A stretch of DNA of 64,000 nt from Furcasterigmium furcatum (taxonomy: Eukaryota > Ascomycota > Sordariomycetes > Glomerellales > Plectosphaerellaceae), in contig BCIA01000006.1 in assembly GCA_001599815.1 (NCBI GenBank), positions 64,961 through 128,960 of the forward strand, read 5' to 3'. The position numbers and the translations under genes are program-made. Within the stretch, counting starts at the first letter, position 1; every line of letters starts with the position of its first letter. The notes beneath the pieces are model-generated. The model made no database searches. It saw only the letters and a program-made list of their open reading frames with translations, and was not told where the DNA came from. Shown one piece after another: positions 30,945-42,420 of the stretch.

Positions 30945-32739
30945 TCACTCGCAATATGCGGCCGTTCCGCTGTTCTCCGCAGCCATGATATCGGGCTTTG
31001 CTCTGAAATCCAACCTCTCAAGTCGTTCTAATAAACTTCTCACAGTGTATCTGGCTTCTTCATCCATAAGATTCACCGGTTCCCCAGCTGTTACTCGTTG
31101 TTCTTGCAAGTACGCCGCCCCAATGTCGCGAACCTTTTTCACCAAGCTGAATCCGTTGGCCTCGTGTACCTCCTCTGGAATATTCTCAAGGACTTCGAGA
31201 GCGTCGCTAGATGATCCAACGGTTAGTAACACAAGCAATGTTACCAAGGGAGCGCGGCGTTGGAGGTGCAAACTTACTTGACGATCCTTTGATGAGTGAT
31301 ACCAGGAACTTTACCGAGATTCTGGATTAGATTTGACCTTAAATAGAAGCAGGTGATCAAAATGTTGACAGTCTGCGCTCTATGACCCATCGACGGTGGC
31401 GGGAACCTGACCACGCTACCGGTCCATCGCAGTTCGGGGGGCAGATTGTCCAACACGGCCTGAATACGGGCCATACCTTGCCTGAGGGTATCTGCAGGCG
31501 CTTTGTGGATCATGTCTGTCTTGACATTTTCCCAGACAAGCGTAATTTCGATGAGGCTGTTAAGCCCCGTGATGTACTCCTCGTCATCCTCAAGCCAGGT
31601 TGCCGGCACCATTGGCCATAGCACAGTCAGATCGGAGTCGGCATCGCCTGATCCCAGCTCAGAGTCAGATATTGGCCGGGGACGAAGGTCATCTAGGATC
31701 TGAGCGAACGGATGGTGTGGGAGGAATGAAAGATACGGTTGGCCACGCAGTTCCGATGCCCTACTCCAGACGTTAGCAGCCCAACAAATGCCGAAGTTGT
31801 CACGATGCCAACACAGTACAGTTGCCACATGGCTATGAGCCAGTAAAGTCGCTTGAGAATCTCATCATCGTGAAGAGACCTGCTGTCCCGCTGGTTGTGA
31901 TGAAAGAGATGCCATTGGACGCCAGCCATGGCGTCTTTGATAGCTCGGTATACACGCGCGTCATCGAGGCCATGCATCGCGTTCAGGGCCGAGGCGACAT
32001 TGTAGGACGCGATGCACCAATCGAGAGTGTACGAAGTAGGCTGTAGCAGTTTCTCTCGATGAATGGCGTCGATGCACCCTTGGAGCGTCAGGCTATCGTG
32101 CTCAGTGCGGGAACTCCTTCGACGCAGGGTGGACAGGGTCATTGCGCATGTGGAAAGCACGAGACCCCGGAACTCCAGGTTGTCTTGGTCCTCCTGCAGG
32201 AGGACCCTGCGCAGGAAGCGCTTCTTGTGCAACAGAGGTGCGAGAGGGTAAACGAAGCGGGACCAGTCAGCGAGGACAGCAAGGACTGCCGAGCGAGGGC
32301 CTGCACTTCCGGGCTGTGGGACGTGAACGGCGATGCTCTCCTCGGCCGACGATGGCACGGTGCTTGTAAAGCTCGCGGGAGATCGCTCTGTAAACAGCTC
32401 TTCAACATTGCCTGTGGTTCGATAGGCCGGGCTTCGAGATGGTGGTCAGCGATGGGTACATGTTGCCGACGGACTATGTACTGCCTTACCGTTTGCCTGG
32501 ACCTCGCCGGCGCCGGGACCTTTCACGGGTGCATTCCACCCTGGCCGCTTGACACGCGTGACACGCTCGGTCGCAGTCCTCGGGATACTCACACTTGGTC
32601 ACTCAGCAAATGCGGGCGCGGAAGCAGATTCGGGGCCCAGGGGAGCGGGAAATTGTACCTTGATCTTGCGGACCCGGCAGACGTCGCATGCTCGGGGATT
32701 GCGCGTACGTCCCTGCGGCGACTCGCTGTCTGGAGCCAT
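30945..32739 (-). CDS. Zn2Cys6 transcription factor, five exons
   Basis: Exons 32739-32659, 32593-32490, 32431-31820, 31760-31278, 31206-30945; 513 residues, all joins in phase. Splicing intron 1 completes the cluster: ACDVC, RVRKIKC, EYPEDCDRAC, HAC, QAARVEC, then RSRRRRGPGK. A Fungal_trans-type body follows (LHKKRFLRRVL, LQGCIDAIHREKLLQPTSYTLDWCIASYNVASAL, ILKRLYWLIAMWQLASELRGQP). Intron 3 was placed so that WQLASELRG is continuous, as in homologous regulators. Convergent with the rhamnosidase, so it is the candidate regulator of the rhamnoside unit. Its promoter holds three CGGAAGC repeats. Confidence 0.85.
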
Positions 32740-33202
32740 GCTGCCGGTTGCTGTCGAGATTTTTGTCTTGTCGAGATTTCCGCCGTGACTTGATTAGTTG
32801 ACTCCCATTAATTAAGGCCTAGGCATGCCACAAACGACCGCCCAGCATTTTCAAGTCATGTGGAGAGCCGCAACCCGGAAGCAGGTCCGGAAGCAGGTTC
32901 GGAAGCTTTTTCTAGCGAAGTAGCCCGAATTGGTTAAATGGTGTCAGTTTTGCATGAACTGAAAACCCCGCCAATTCTGCCCAGAACTAGGAGGGAATGC
33001 TCAGAATAAATGTCACGGACGCTTGCGACGCTTGTCACCCCATGTCCCCCCATGTCCCCCTGGCTCCAGTGTCCTCTCGCAAGCAGGGTCACCAAGGGTT
33101 TTGTAGCTCATTGGTTTGGACAGCCGGAGAACTTGTGTTTCGCATTCCTTTTCGATCCCGATCATATCGCTTCCTATGTACTGCAGCCGGACGAGGCTGG
33201 AA
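32740..33202. promoter_or_regulatory. Regulator promoter region
   Basis: 463 bp upstream of the five-exon regulator and downstream of the rhodopsin-like gene. Contains the triple repeat at 32876-32906 and a tandem CATGTCCCCC pair at about 33040-33060. Confidence 0.45.
32876..32906. repeat. Three CGGAAGC boxes at 12-bp period
   Basis: CGGAAGC occurs at 32876-32882, 32888-32894 and 32900-32906, each 12 bp apart (unit CGGAAGCAGGTC/T), 137-167 bp upstream of the regulator start. CGG triplets are the half-sites of zinc-cluster proteins, so an autoregulatory array is possible. Confidence 0.6.
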
Positions 33203-34529
33203 TCACCGCTGACTCGGCAACTCCTCTGGAATCTCTTGCAGGGAAAAGCTCTTTGCACTCTCCGTGTCGTCGAACCTCAATGCAGATATCCTGCGATCTT
33301 CGCGCTTGGCATTGCTTGAAAGCACCGTGCTGTGCCTTTCGGCCGTCGAGCCGAGTCTTTGGGAGGTCAAGGTGGTATGGATATCTCGGAGTATCGGACG
33401 GAGGATCGGGATGCACTGCACAATAATGGTGCCAGTAATCTCTGAAGAGTACCTGTTGACCCGAAATTAGCGAAGAAGACCTCCCGAGGCGGGAATACCG
33501 AATACCGACCATATTTGCGACAAGCCATTGCGGTCTACGGCGAACATTAGCAATGTTTGAGGAGGCACACAAAGGCGATGACTGACACATGTAGTACTCG
33601 TCCCGCGCGTTACCGCCGTCCTTCCAAGCAACTCTGATGGCCGAGACGATAGCAACACTTCCCTACTGTCAGCGCAGGAGCTCTTCAAACGTGGGGCTCT
33701 GCATGCTACTCACATCATGCCGAGGCTCATCGTTGCACAGAGGCCAACCTTCTCCACCCTTTTCATCTCCAAGGACCGGGTGATGAGCCAGGGAAACATG
33801 GCAAACACGAAGTCCATGATGATGTTGTACACTTGGATAGGTATCAGCGTGAGATGGGCAGGCCCTCGGGGGTTGGTTCAACTCACCGTTGCCGCCCTCC
33901 TTAAAGTCGTCTCGAAACTCCCAGCCAATGCAAAAGTCAAGCCTGTACCAGTTTTGGTAGCTGTCTTTCCCACATACTTTGGCCCATTGGAAGATGACCT
34001 TCAGCAGCATGTAGAGGTTCATAGTGAAAATGCAGAACCACAGGATCCACGACTGCCAACGATTGCTCATGCGCAGCAGGGTGACGCCGAAAGCTGTCTT
34101 CGTCCATGCCTGGCCGATCAGGGTGCCGCACGAGGAGATGTTGATGAGGATGTGCATGCGGTCGTCCCATTTCTGAGTCGAGTCCTGGAGCACGTAGCCC
34201 GTGGCGAATTGGTGGACGATGAGGATGTTGTTTGCTAACAGGACGGCCTACCCATATGTCAGGCGACCCCCATGCGGCTTTGGTTCATGTTCACTCACCC
34301 AGCATATAGCCAAAATATGATCGTCATACCATAGTCCGTGCCGCCGGGTAACCTTAACCCATATCCTTAAGATAAGGAACAGGGTTGCGCCGGCAAACAA
34401 CGACCAGAGGCCCGCGTTGAGTTCCACATACGGCGAAACAAACCCATGGACTTCCTCGACATGGTTCCGAGATGACAGTAACGGGCTCATTTCGCGGGGT
34501 GATAGCATGTTTGAAGGCCTGCGAACCAT
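33203..34529 (-). CDS. Rhodopsin-like (fungal 7TM, SAT4/PTH11-related) membrane protein
   Basis: Six exons: 34529-34299, 34247-33887, 33831-33714, 33657-33587, 33534-33499, 33441-33203; 351 residues (344 or 338 if a later Met is used). About seven hydrophobic segments. Family marks: RIWVKVTRRHGLWYDDHILAICW after helix 1, GQAWTKTAFGVTLLRMS, LDFCIGWE at the outer loop, DFVFAMFPWLI, EKVGLCATMSLGM and the last helix rebuilt by splicing exons 5 and 6 (SVFEITGTIIVQCIPILRPILRD). A charged 60-residue tail follows. Such proteins are an expanded Pezizomycotina group, some acting as G-protein-coupled sensors; the ligand is unknown. The 36-nt exon 5 and the positions of introns 3-5 are chosen by phase and conserved spacing and are less sure than the rest. 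Confidence 0.8.
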
Positions 34530-35697
34530 GGATAGGAATCACCGGGGGAATCACGACGGAGAAGAAAGCAACAACGATGCCACGATTACCCCGGAGGATG
34601 GGAGGAAAGCGCGGGGACGGGACTTTGGACAGTTTAATGTATACGAGACCTGGGGATGGTGATTTCTTCACCATGAGCGCCTTCAGCAAGGGCTCCAAAC
34701 AGTCTAGCAGGGTTCCTTGGCTGTGTTATTGGTGGATGATATGGGGTGCATCGGAGAAAGCCATTTCGGGAAGCATGGCTGATGCTCTGCTGGGCAACTG
34801 GCCAGGCCCTCCCTCACCATGGCTGACCGAAACCCCGGATATCCACATGAAATTGCTCACTTTGCACATGGAAGGACTCCTTCCGCAGGAGATGGTTGCG
34901 AGGTCCAGACTGGGATATTTCGCCGCCAATTGAGCGCCACCCCTCGCAGCCGATCGTATATCATGTGCAGGTCCCCGACCATCGCCATCGCTTGGCAGAC
35001 CGTCTCCAGATTCGGTGCGAAGCTCAACGATGCCAGGTCCCGTCCGCGTCGAACAGTACGACACCAGAAAGCATGCAGATTACAGGGCAATTCCAAGCCT
35101 TCCTGGCGAAGGATTCCCGGGGCGCAGTCACAGTTGATGCGTGACGGTTTGGGGAGAGTTTGAAGGGATGGAACTCAGCTCCTGCAGAGTCCTGTGGGGT
35201 TGTCTGTGCGTGCGTGCACCATGGGTGAGTGCGTTCGCGACCGAGGGATCGATCAGCCGGTAGATGATGCCCACATGCCGCACCCAAGCGATTGCCGAGA
35301 ATCATGCACGCTGGACCAGAAACTGATGTGGATCAGGTTCATCAAGCTTTCCGTTGTTTATGGACGAGATTGCATGGGCAGCGACTACTTTATCATTGCC
35401 AGCTGGCCTCTGGTATGTTTCCATACTCGCTGGCCGGAACCACCCCGTCCATGGTCCATCGGGCAGGGATGCGGAGAAATGGAAGGCTGTGCAGTCAGGA
35501 TCATGCTGCGTGACACATTTCCGGTACTCCTGCCGATCCGTCAATCCACCACGTGTGCGACAATGGCGGGTTTGAGAAACGCAGTCACAGAGCGAGTCGA
35601 CGCTCGACACCAGCTCAGGCTTGAACCCGACGACTCTGCAAGTGCCGAGTCGAAAGCCGAACCCGGGCTTTGAGGGGATTTGCGGGTCTCCCTCACT

Positions 35698-35709
35698 GGC
35701 TCGGAACGG
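35698..35709 (-). promoter_or_regulatory. Motif CCGTTCCGAGCC (GH3 promoter)
   Basis: GGCTCGGAACGG on the plus strand, about 210 bp before the GH3 ATG. Its reverse complement is identical over 12 bases to the site at 38871 before gentisate dioxygenase. Confidence 0.55.
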
Positions 35710-35749
35710 TTGTCGCCCACAGGCGACACCCGAAAACCAGCGCTCCGGT

Positions 35750-35760
35750 GCTCGGAAGCT
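35750..35760 (+). promoter_or_regulatory. Motif GCTCGGAAGCT (GH3 promoter)
   Basis: Second site before GH3, about 160 bp from the ATG. It matches 11 of 11 bases of the right half of the palindrome at 42225-42246 before the GFA gene. Confidence 0.55.
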
Positions 35761-35919
35761 TCCGTGACTTGAGCTCTGGCGGCATCCTCGGGATGCATTG
35801 GATGATGGGCCACCGCGATGGCTTCCCATTAAACGCCTCAAGCTGTGGTGGTAAACCGCTCTCCCTTTTCGCAACAGCCCATCATCCTGTATCCCCTTCC
35901 AGGCACCCGCAGCGTCAAG

Positions 35920-38479
35920 ATGACAGTCGATTCGATCCTCGAGTCCCTCACCTTGGAGGAGAAGGTAGGATTGTGAGCTTGATTGGCAACCATGTTGACT
36001 GACGAGAAAACAGATCTCCTTGCTCGCAGGCGCCAACTTCTCAGGCACCACGGGCATCGATCAGAAAGGTGTTCCGGCAATCAAGGCCGTCGATGGACCG
36101 AACGGAGTCCGCTCTGCGGCGACGGATGAGGACATCCGCTCAGCTTGCTTTCCCGCAGGATGCTCCCTCGCGGCAACTTTTGATCCAGCCCTTGCGTACC
36201 AGACGGGGCGCCACCTAGCCATCGAAGCCCGCGGAAAGAATGCCCACTGCCTGCTAGGACCGACCGTCTGCATTCACAGGCATCCCTTGGGAGGCCGCAA
36301 CTTTGAGAGCTACAGCGAGGATCCCTTCCTTGCCGGCAAGCTTGCCTCCCAGTACATCCAGGGGCTGCAGAGCCTGGGAATTTCCGCTACAATCAAGCAC
36401 TTCGTGGCCAATGAGCAGGAAACCCAGAGGACGACGGTTGACGAGACCATCAGTGAGCGGGCGTTGAGGGAAATCTATCTCAAGCCCTTCGAGATTGCCG
36501 TCAGGGAGGCGAAGCCTTGGGCTATCATGACCGCCTATAACCACGTCAACGGCACCCACTGTGACAACCATGAGTTCCTTCTCCAGGAGGTTCTTCGTGG
36601 TCAATGGGGCTGGGACGGCCTCGTCATGAGCGACTGGGGAGGTACCAACTCCGTTTCCAAGGCTCTCCAAGCCGGCCTTGATCTCGAAATGCCCGGTCCG
36701 CCCAGGATCCGTAAGTTGGAGGCTGTCTTGGATGCCATTGAGAAGGGGGAGATCACCGAAGACGTCATCAACGATCGGGCTCGGGCCGTCATCGCTTTTG
36801 CTCGGAAGCTCAAGTCTCATGAGGATGCGGCAGATCCATCAATCCTCAACACTTCCACGGACACTCCTGAGCTTAGGGCCATGCTCCGAGACACGGCAGC
36901 TCGCGGCATGGTGCTTCTGAAGAACGAGGACAGCATATTGCCGCTGTCTGCCAGTAAGCTCAAGGGCAAGAAGATTGCAATGGTTGGGTTCTCCAAAGAT
37001 GCCCTGGCCCACGGTGGCGGCAGCGCAGCTGTCAACTCCTACTACAAGGTGACGCCCTGGGACGGTCTCCGTTCAGCCCTGGGGGGAGACGTGGAGTTCA
37101 CATTCGCCGCGGGTGCTCACCGCGAACGCCTGCTCCCCCCAATCAACAAGGATGGCAGCTGTGGCACCATCACTGGCCTTGATGGTCAGCCCGGATTCAC
37201 TCGCCTGCTCTTCCAGAAGGGCGTCGAGGAACCAGTGAAGGTCAGCCACGGCCAGACGAAATCAGCCTACTCTCCCCTCGGCTCCCAAGAGTCGCTCTGG
37301 CGCGCTCTCGAAATCACTGGCGACTTCACACCCCTGGAGACCGGCGCGCACTACATTGCTTGCTCCGGACTTGGCCCAACTCGGGTTCTTGTCGATGGCC
37401 TGGTCGTTTTCGAACAGACGGGCAACAGCAGTGATCCGATGGGATCCCTGTTCCTCGCCGCCCCGGAACCAGAAACCCGGCATGTTTTCGAGGCCGGCAA
37501 GACGTATCGAATCAGCATCCGGAGCGACCCACCCGTCAACATCGGTTTGGAGATCCTGGAAGGCCGAAGCGGCGTGCGGGTCGGGTTCGCCCTGGAGTCC
37601 GTCCGTGATGCTGACCTACAGGGTGAAGCTTGCCGTGTCGCAGCCGATGCCGACCTCGCCATTATTTTCACGGGACACGATCCGCAATGGGAGACTGAAG
37701 GCCGCGATCAAGACTCGTTCAACCTCCCGCGCGGACAGAATGACCTCGTCTCCGCGGTGGCTGCGGTCAACAAGAACACCATCGTCGTGAACTCCACGGG
37801 CGTTGCGGTTTCGATGCCCTGGCTGGCCGACGTCAAAGGCCTCGTGCAAGCATGGTTCCCCGGCCAAGAGTGTGGCAACGCTATTGCAGATGTCCTGACC
37901 GGTGCTGTCAACCCTGAAGGACATCTGCCCGTGACGTTCCCGCGCAAGATCGAGGACGCCCCAGCCCATGGCAACTTTCCCGGAGAGTACATCGATGGCC
38001 AGCTCAAGGTGTCATACAAAGAAGGCGTCTTCGTCGGTTATCGTCATTTCGACAGACTGGAGAGGGAGAAGGTCAACTTTCCGTTTGGATTTGGTCTTTC
38101 CTACTCAACCTTTGAAACCGAAAACGCGGCTGTCTCCGAATTCAAGGAGAGTGCCGGTACCCTCGAGGTCACAGTTGACGTCAAGAATGCGGGCAGCAAG
38201 GAGGGAGGCACGGTCGTCCAGCTGTACGCAGGGAAGATCCTGCAGAGTGATGAGCACCCGATTAAGTCGTTGGCTGGCTTCCAAAAGGTCCGGTTGCAGC
38301 CAGGCGAGACTCAGTCGGCTCGTATTGTGGTATCGGTCAAGGACTTTGCCCACTTTGATGAAGCCTCGAAGCAATGGGTCATTGAAGGGGGCGAGTATGG
38401 GTTGTTCGTTGGATCGTCTGCTGCCGACATCTCTCAGGTTGTTCCTGTTACGTTGCCCAAGCTGAGCTGGAATCCTTGA
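35920..38479 (+). CDS. GH3 beta-glucosidase with PA14 insert, cytosolic type
   Basis: Exon 1 is 35920-35964 and exon 2 is 36014-38479; 836 residues. No signal peptide (MTVDSILESLTLEEKISLLAG). The GH3 barrel contains GPNGVR, FESYSEDPFLAGKLASQYIQGLQ, KHFVANEQE and the nucleophile motif VMSDWGGTNS (Asp). The alpha/beta sandwich follows, interrupted by a PA14-type beta domain (about 390-540, including ALEITGDFTPLETGAHYIACSGLGPTRVLVDG), then a C-terminal fibronectin-III-like domain (GTLEVTVDVKNAGSKEGGTVVQLYAG). PA14-bearing GH3 enzymes of yeasts and moulds hydrolyse beta-glucosides, often aryl-glucosides, inside the cell. It is the first of five co-directional genes; promoter motifs shared with the gentisate genes suggest it releases a phenolic acid from its glucoside. 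Confidence 0.92.
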
Positions 38480-39223
38480 AGTAGGAAGATGGAAGCATCT
38501 GACCTCTCCTGGGCCATTAGATTTCTTTAGAGGTTTGGTCAAGCGGCCGTTCTTGTCAGTCCACCCAGGGCCTGCAATGAAAATAGACTTCCTTGCCGCT
38601 ATGAAGGGCCTCCTTGCGTTTCTGAACCGATTTCCCATTCGGAGCGGATGCTTGCTTCCCTTTGGACGGACGATCTCTCGGCGCGATACACTCGCCGCCT
38701 CCCATGTTCAATCGACGCCAAGGATCATCCCGTCAATCTCCAGCCCGTAGACGAGGCGGATTCGTGAGACCAACGGCCTCACATGTCGGCAGTTCCAGCT
38801 TCAAGCAAAGGAGCATCATCCAATCACAGAAAGTACCGACCGGAGCGTCTCAAGGTTGACGGTGGCCCCTCCGTTCCGAGCCCGGCCCTCGCGCAGGCGG
38901 ATCTCGGGAACAACGGGAATCATCCGAGAGACCGCCCGCGCCCGAGACACAGCTCCGTCAGGTCCAGCTCTCTGGCTCGGAACTGGGGGAGTTCGGTAGC
39001 CAGGCTAATTGTAGGGTGGCCAAGGGCTCACCGGGTTGAAGGGAACCTCTGTCAGATGATGTTCATCATCTCAAGGTTTCGAACATCATCTTACGATCAT
39101 AGGATCATCGCATTGTTCAAGTAATGTTTTAAAACCTGCGCGCATCTAGCGTTCCCACCAAGTACTCCAAGGCATTTCATTTCAGAGAACAGTCCCATTC
39201 CAACTTCACATCCAACAATCACC
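38480..39223. promoter_or_regulatory. Gentisate dioxygenase promoter region
   Basis: 744 bp. Carries CCGTTCCGAGCCCGG at 38871-38885 and a reverse half-site GGCTCGGAAC at 38974-38983. No gene is seen. Confidence 0.5.
38871..38885 (+). promoter_or_regulatory. Motif CCGTTCCGAGCCCGG (dioxygenase promoter)
   Basis: About 340 bp before the dioxygenase ATG. Contains CCG-N4-CGG, a pair of zinc-cluster half-sites, and the 12-mer shared with the GH3 promoter. Confidence 0.55.
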
Positions 39224-40329
39224 ATGGGTTCCGTCCTTAGCTCCCAACCGCCAGCACCCAAGGGAGCTGACGATGAGATGGCCGACTTCCTTGCGGTCCT
39301 CCCATCTCAGCATCTGGAGCCCCTGTGGTCGCAGATGAACATGATGGTACCGCCGACACCGAATCCCACAGCAAAGGCACACCTGTGGAAGTACCAAGAT
39401 GCTCTGCCTCACCTGGAAAGCGCCGGGCGTCTGGTGCCCGAGGAGAAGGCCGAGAGAAGGGTGTTGATGTTGGTCAATCCGAGCATGCGTAAGTCTCCCT
39501 CCCGCCGCCTAGCGACGATACACGTGAGCTTTTCTGATCAAGTACGCAGAGTCGCCCTATACCACGGACACGATCTATGGTGGCTTGCAGCTTGTGAACC
39601 CTGGAGAGACTGCCCCTGCCCATCGCCACATTGCTTTCGCATGCCGCTTCATCATCGACGGCAACGGCTTCACGGCAGTCGAGGGGAAGAAGATGCCACT
39701 CACCCGCGGCGACGTCGTTGTCACGCCCACATGGCACTGGCATGACCATGGCAATGAGAGCGACAAGCCTGTGATCTGGCTTGATCTCCTGAACCTGCCC
39801 TTGTTCCGCTTTGCCCCGGTGCACTTCGCCGAGGGGTACTCCAGCCCGCGGTATCCCAGCACGTAAGTTCTTGAATAATGTGTGACGATTCATGTGGCGA
39901 TTCCCGAGCTGACTATGGATCAGTGCCTGTGATCCTTGCGAATGGCGCCATCCTTGGGGCCCTGTCGAGGCGGCATTGAATGAGTCGAAGGCTGAGTCTG
40001 CTATCTATCACTACAAGAAGTCCAATGGTCAGCCGCTTTCGAACATTCTGGGCGTTCAGGCCGAAAGGCTCAACCCCGGTGCCGTCGTCGAATCCCAGGA
40101 AAGCTGCTCGTACATCTACCACTGCTACGAGGGCAAGGGGCGCACGGAGATCGAGACTCCTGCTGGGCAGAAAGCAGTCTTCAGCTGGTCTTCCAGGGAC
40201 ACCTTTGCCATTCCCACTTGGTCCAAGATCAAGCATATTAATGAGTCGACGACTGAGAAGGCCTACCTTGTGGCCTGCCATGACGGACCTTTCCTCGACT
40301 GCTTGGGTCTCCGCAGGCCAAACTACTAG
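39224..40329 (+). CDS. Gentisate 1,2-dioxygenase (bicupin)
   Basis: Exons 39224-39488, 39550-39862 and 39924-40329; 327 residues. Non-haem Fe(II) ring-cleavage enzyme that opens gentisate to maleylpyruvate. The first cupin has NPGETAPAHRHIAFACRFIIDGNG (His-x-His metal ligands) and PTWHWHDHGNES (third His). The second cupin (about 215-320, QAERLNPGAVVESQES ... PTWSKIKHINES) is the usual degenerate one. The N-terminal ALPHLESAGRLVPEEKAERRVLMLVNP segment and a length near 330-350 match the gentisate/salicylate dioxygenase family. Salicylate or 1-hydroxy-2-naphthoate as substrate cannot be excluded from sequence alone, but the fumarylpyruvate hydrolase next door favours gentisate. Confidence 0.9.
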
Positions 40330-40944
40330 AGAGGTGTATCATAGTTTTGCAGTCCGGAGTTACATAGTTTCATTGGGGTGACGAAGCATCATTCAGTATA
40401 TCAATAAACACAAGTTGTTCTCTCATGAAGAAATTGTCCATCGCAGACCAGACGTCCACGTTTCAAGAGTGCATGGAGCAGTACGACGGGCTGTGGCTCG
40501 CGAAAACATATCTCGGGAAATCGAGACTTGGGGCCCATTCAACACAGAAGTGCCGTACCACCCAGCAAAAAACACGATCTTCACCTCCACTTCGTGAAAG
40601 GCTTAGGACGGGAGGTGATCTTTCGCCAGGCCTTGGTTCTTTCAGTTATCCAGTTACCGGGCAGGCAAGGCTGAGCATTTCGATTGGAAACCAGAACCCT
40701 ACCATTTGGCAGATTCACCATGCTGTTGACGGTTGCGTGATCCCGGGGAATCATCTTGCAGCGGAGACCTGCGGATTCACAGTGCCGGGCCTGCTCCGTT
40801 CCGGTCGGATGTGTCGCTGATTGGACGATCCCGAGGAGCCCCTACTACAGCCCCCTGAGTACTTAGTGGCACATCACTGCAATTCTCAAGCAAGCAAGCA
40901 TCACAGCACGCTGCAACGCAATACCACTCAGAATAACTATCAAG
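40330..40944. promoter_or_regulatory. Fumarylpyruvate hydrolase promoter region
   Basis: 615 bp, no gene. Contains CCGTTCCGGTCGG at 40796-40808, about 140 bp before the ATG, a variant of the motif seen before the neighbouring genes. Confidence 0.45.
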
Positions 40945-41933
40945 ATGTCTTCTCAGCCTTGGAGCCGCCTCATCCGCTTTGTCGACGACAATGGTCGGGA
41001 AACCTTCGGCGAGCCTGTCGTGGAGGACAGCGCGGAAATCGCCAGTCTGCTCGAGAAGAATGACCTGTGGGCGGTCGAGTACAAGGGGCAGACCGCTGTG
41101 TCTGCCGTCGAGAAGGGCGAGAAGGTGCATGTGAAGGCGCTGCTGGACCTCTTCAAGCCCGAAGATGTGCCCATCGTGCGGTGCATTGGTCTCAACTACA
41201 AGGAGCACAGTGAGTCTCACCCGAGCCCCGCGATGAGCAGTGGTTTCTAACGCATTTTGAAGTCAAGGAGGGTGGCCGCACTCCTCCCCCTTACCCGTCT
41301 GTGTTCATCAAGCCCCAGACATCAGTGGCTGGCCATGCGGAGGACATCCCCATCCCCAAGATCGCCCAGGACGGAACGATCGACTATGAGGGCGAGCTGG
41401 TGAGTTTTGATCCGTTCAATTGCGAGAAGGCCGGGCGCGCTCACACATTCTAGGCAATTGTCATCGGAAAGACTGGAAAGAACATTCCCAAGGAGGATGT
41501 TCTGTCCTACATCGCCGGCTACGTCGCCTGCAACGATGTCTCGTGCCGTGGCTGGCAACGCGACCCCAAGAAGGCCGGCGGCGTTCCCCAGTGGTGCTTC
41601 AGCAAGGGTTTTGACAAGTTCGCCCCCCTGAGCCCTGTCCTCGTCTCGCCCAGCGTCGTCGGCAACGCCTCGACCCTGCGTCTCCAGACCCTTGTCAACG
41701 GTGAGGTGCGCCAGGATACCAGCACCGGCGATCTGCTGTTCGGCGTCGAGGAGATTGTCCGCTTCTGCAGCCAAGGCACAACTCTCCAGGCGGGAACCGT
41801 GATCCTCACGGGCACTCCCTCCGGTGTAGCAATGGGCATGAAGGAGCCCAAGTACCTCAACGATGGGGATGTTGTCGAGGTCAACATCAGCAAGCTGGGA
41901 TCGGTCAAGAACAAGATGGCTTTCGAGGCATAG
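40945..41933 (+). CDS. FAH-family hydrolase, probable fumarylpyruvate hydrolase
   Basis: Exons 40945-41209, 41263-41399 and 41454-41933; 293 residues. The fold is that of fumarylacetoacetate hydrolase, with metal-binding acidic residues in DYEGELAIVIGKTGKN and the CNDVSCRGWQRDP loop, the substrate-side QWCFSKGFDKFAPLSP, and the C-terminal VILTGTPSGVAMG. The enzyme splits fumarylpyruvate (or maleylpyruvate) to fumarate (or malate) and pyruvate, ending the gentisate route. The N-terminal 80-residue domain (WSRLIRFVDDNGRETFGEP) is as in fungal and bacterial FahA-like hydrolases. 615 bp downstream of the dioxygenase and in the same direction. Confidence 0.88.
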
Positions 41934-42420
41934 ATAGAAATCGAAACCAATAGAATTAGAATTAGAATGCAGAAATGAGCGCACTGCCTACGGCCGTCAA
42001 TGAGCCCTCAACATCGTCGGCGAGACTGATCCCATCGTACTCCGAGTCTGCCCCTCGCCTCGTGAAAGCTCCCCTAGTCTTCATTGGGGCTCTCGGGAGC
42101 TGCGAAAATGGCAAAGGGACAATTGATGATCAACCTCAACCCTCTCCGACTATGAAAATGACCGCATCTTGGAGCGATGAACCTGGTCAGCTTGAGATTC
42201 ATTCCTTGGGGAGCTTCCACGGAGTAGCTTCCGAGCTCGGAAGCTAGCGTTTTGCCCCTCCGGAGGCACCCCGACGCACTCTCAGTCTTGGTAGTGCCGC
42301 TGGTCCTTGGAGTTGATAGCACTGGCATCCTTTCCCTCTTGTCTTTAATACAGGTTTCCTTAACTGCCTTCCCCAAGAAACTTCTCATCATACCCGAAAA
42401 ATTCTAGCAGCAGAATCACC
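41934..42420. promoter_or_regulatory. GFA gene promoter region
   Basis: 487 bp, no gene. Contains the 22-bp palindrome at 42225-42246. Confidence 0.45.
42225..42246. promoter_or_regulatory. 22-bp perfect palindrome, centre CCGAGCTCGG
   Basis: A perfect inverted repeat about 175 bp before the GFA ATG, with core TTCCGAGCTCGGAA. It holds CCG-N4-CGG and differs in one base from the 12-mer TTCCGAGCCCGG of the dioxygenase promoter. Confidence 0.65.

Larger units (their letters stand above)
34530..35919. other. Long intergenic region, includes GH3 promoter
   Basis: 1.4 kb. Overlapping minus-strand frames at 34726-35305 look faintly protein-like (SLSFAPNLETVCQAMAMVGDLHMIYD) but have no family and no clear start. 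The last 230 bp is the GH3 promoter with two TTCCG-type sites (35698-35709, 35750-35760). Confidence 0.4.

Noticed and set aside
34726..35305. Small minus-strand protein between the rhodopsin-like gene and GH3
   Set aside because: Fragments in two frames look mildly protein-like, but no start, splice pair or family could be found.
36254..36820. 188-codon minus-strand frame inside GH3
   Set aside because: Antisense shadow of the catalytic barrel; the plus-strand motifs are conclusive.
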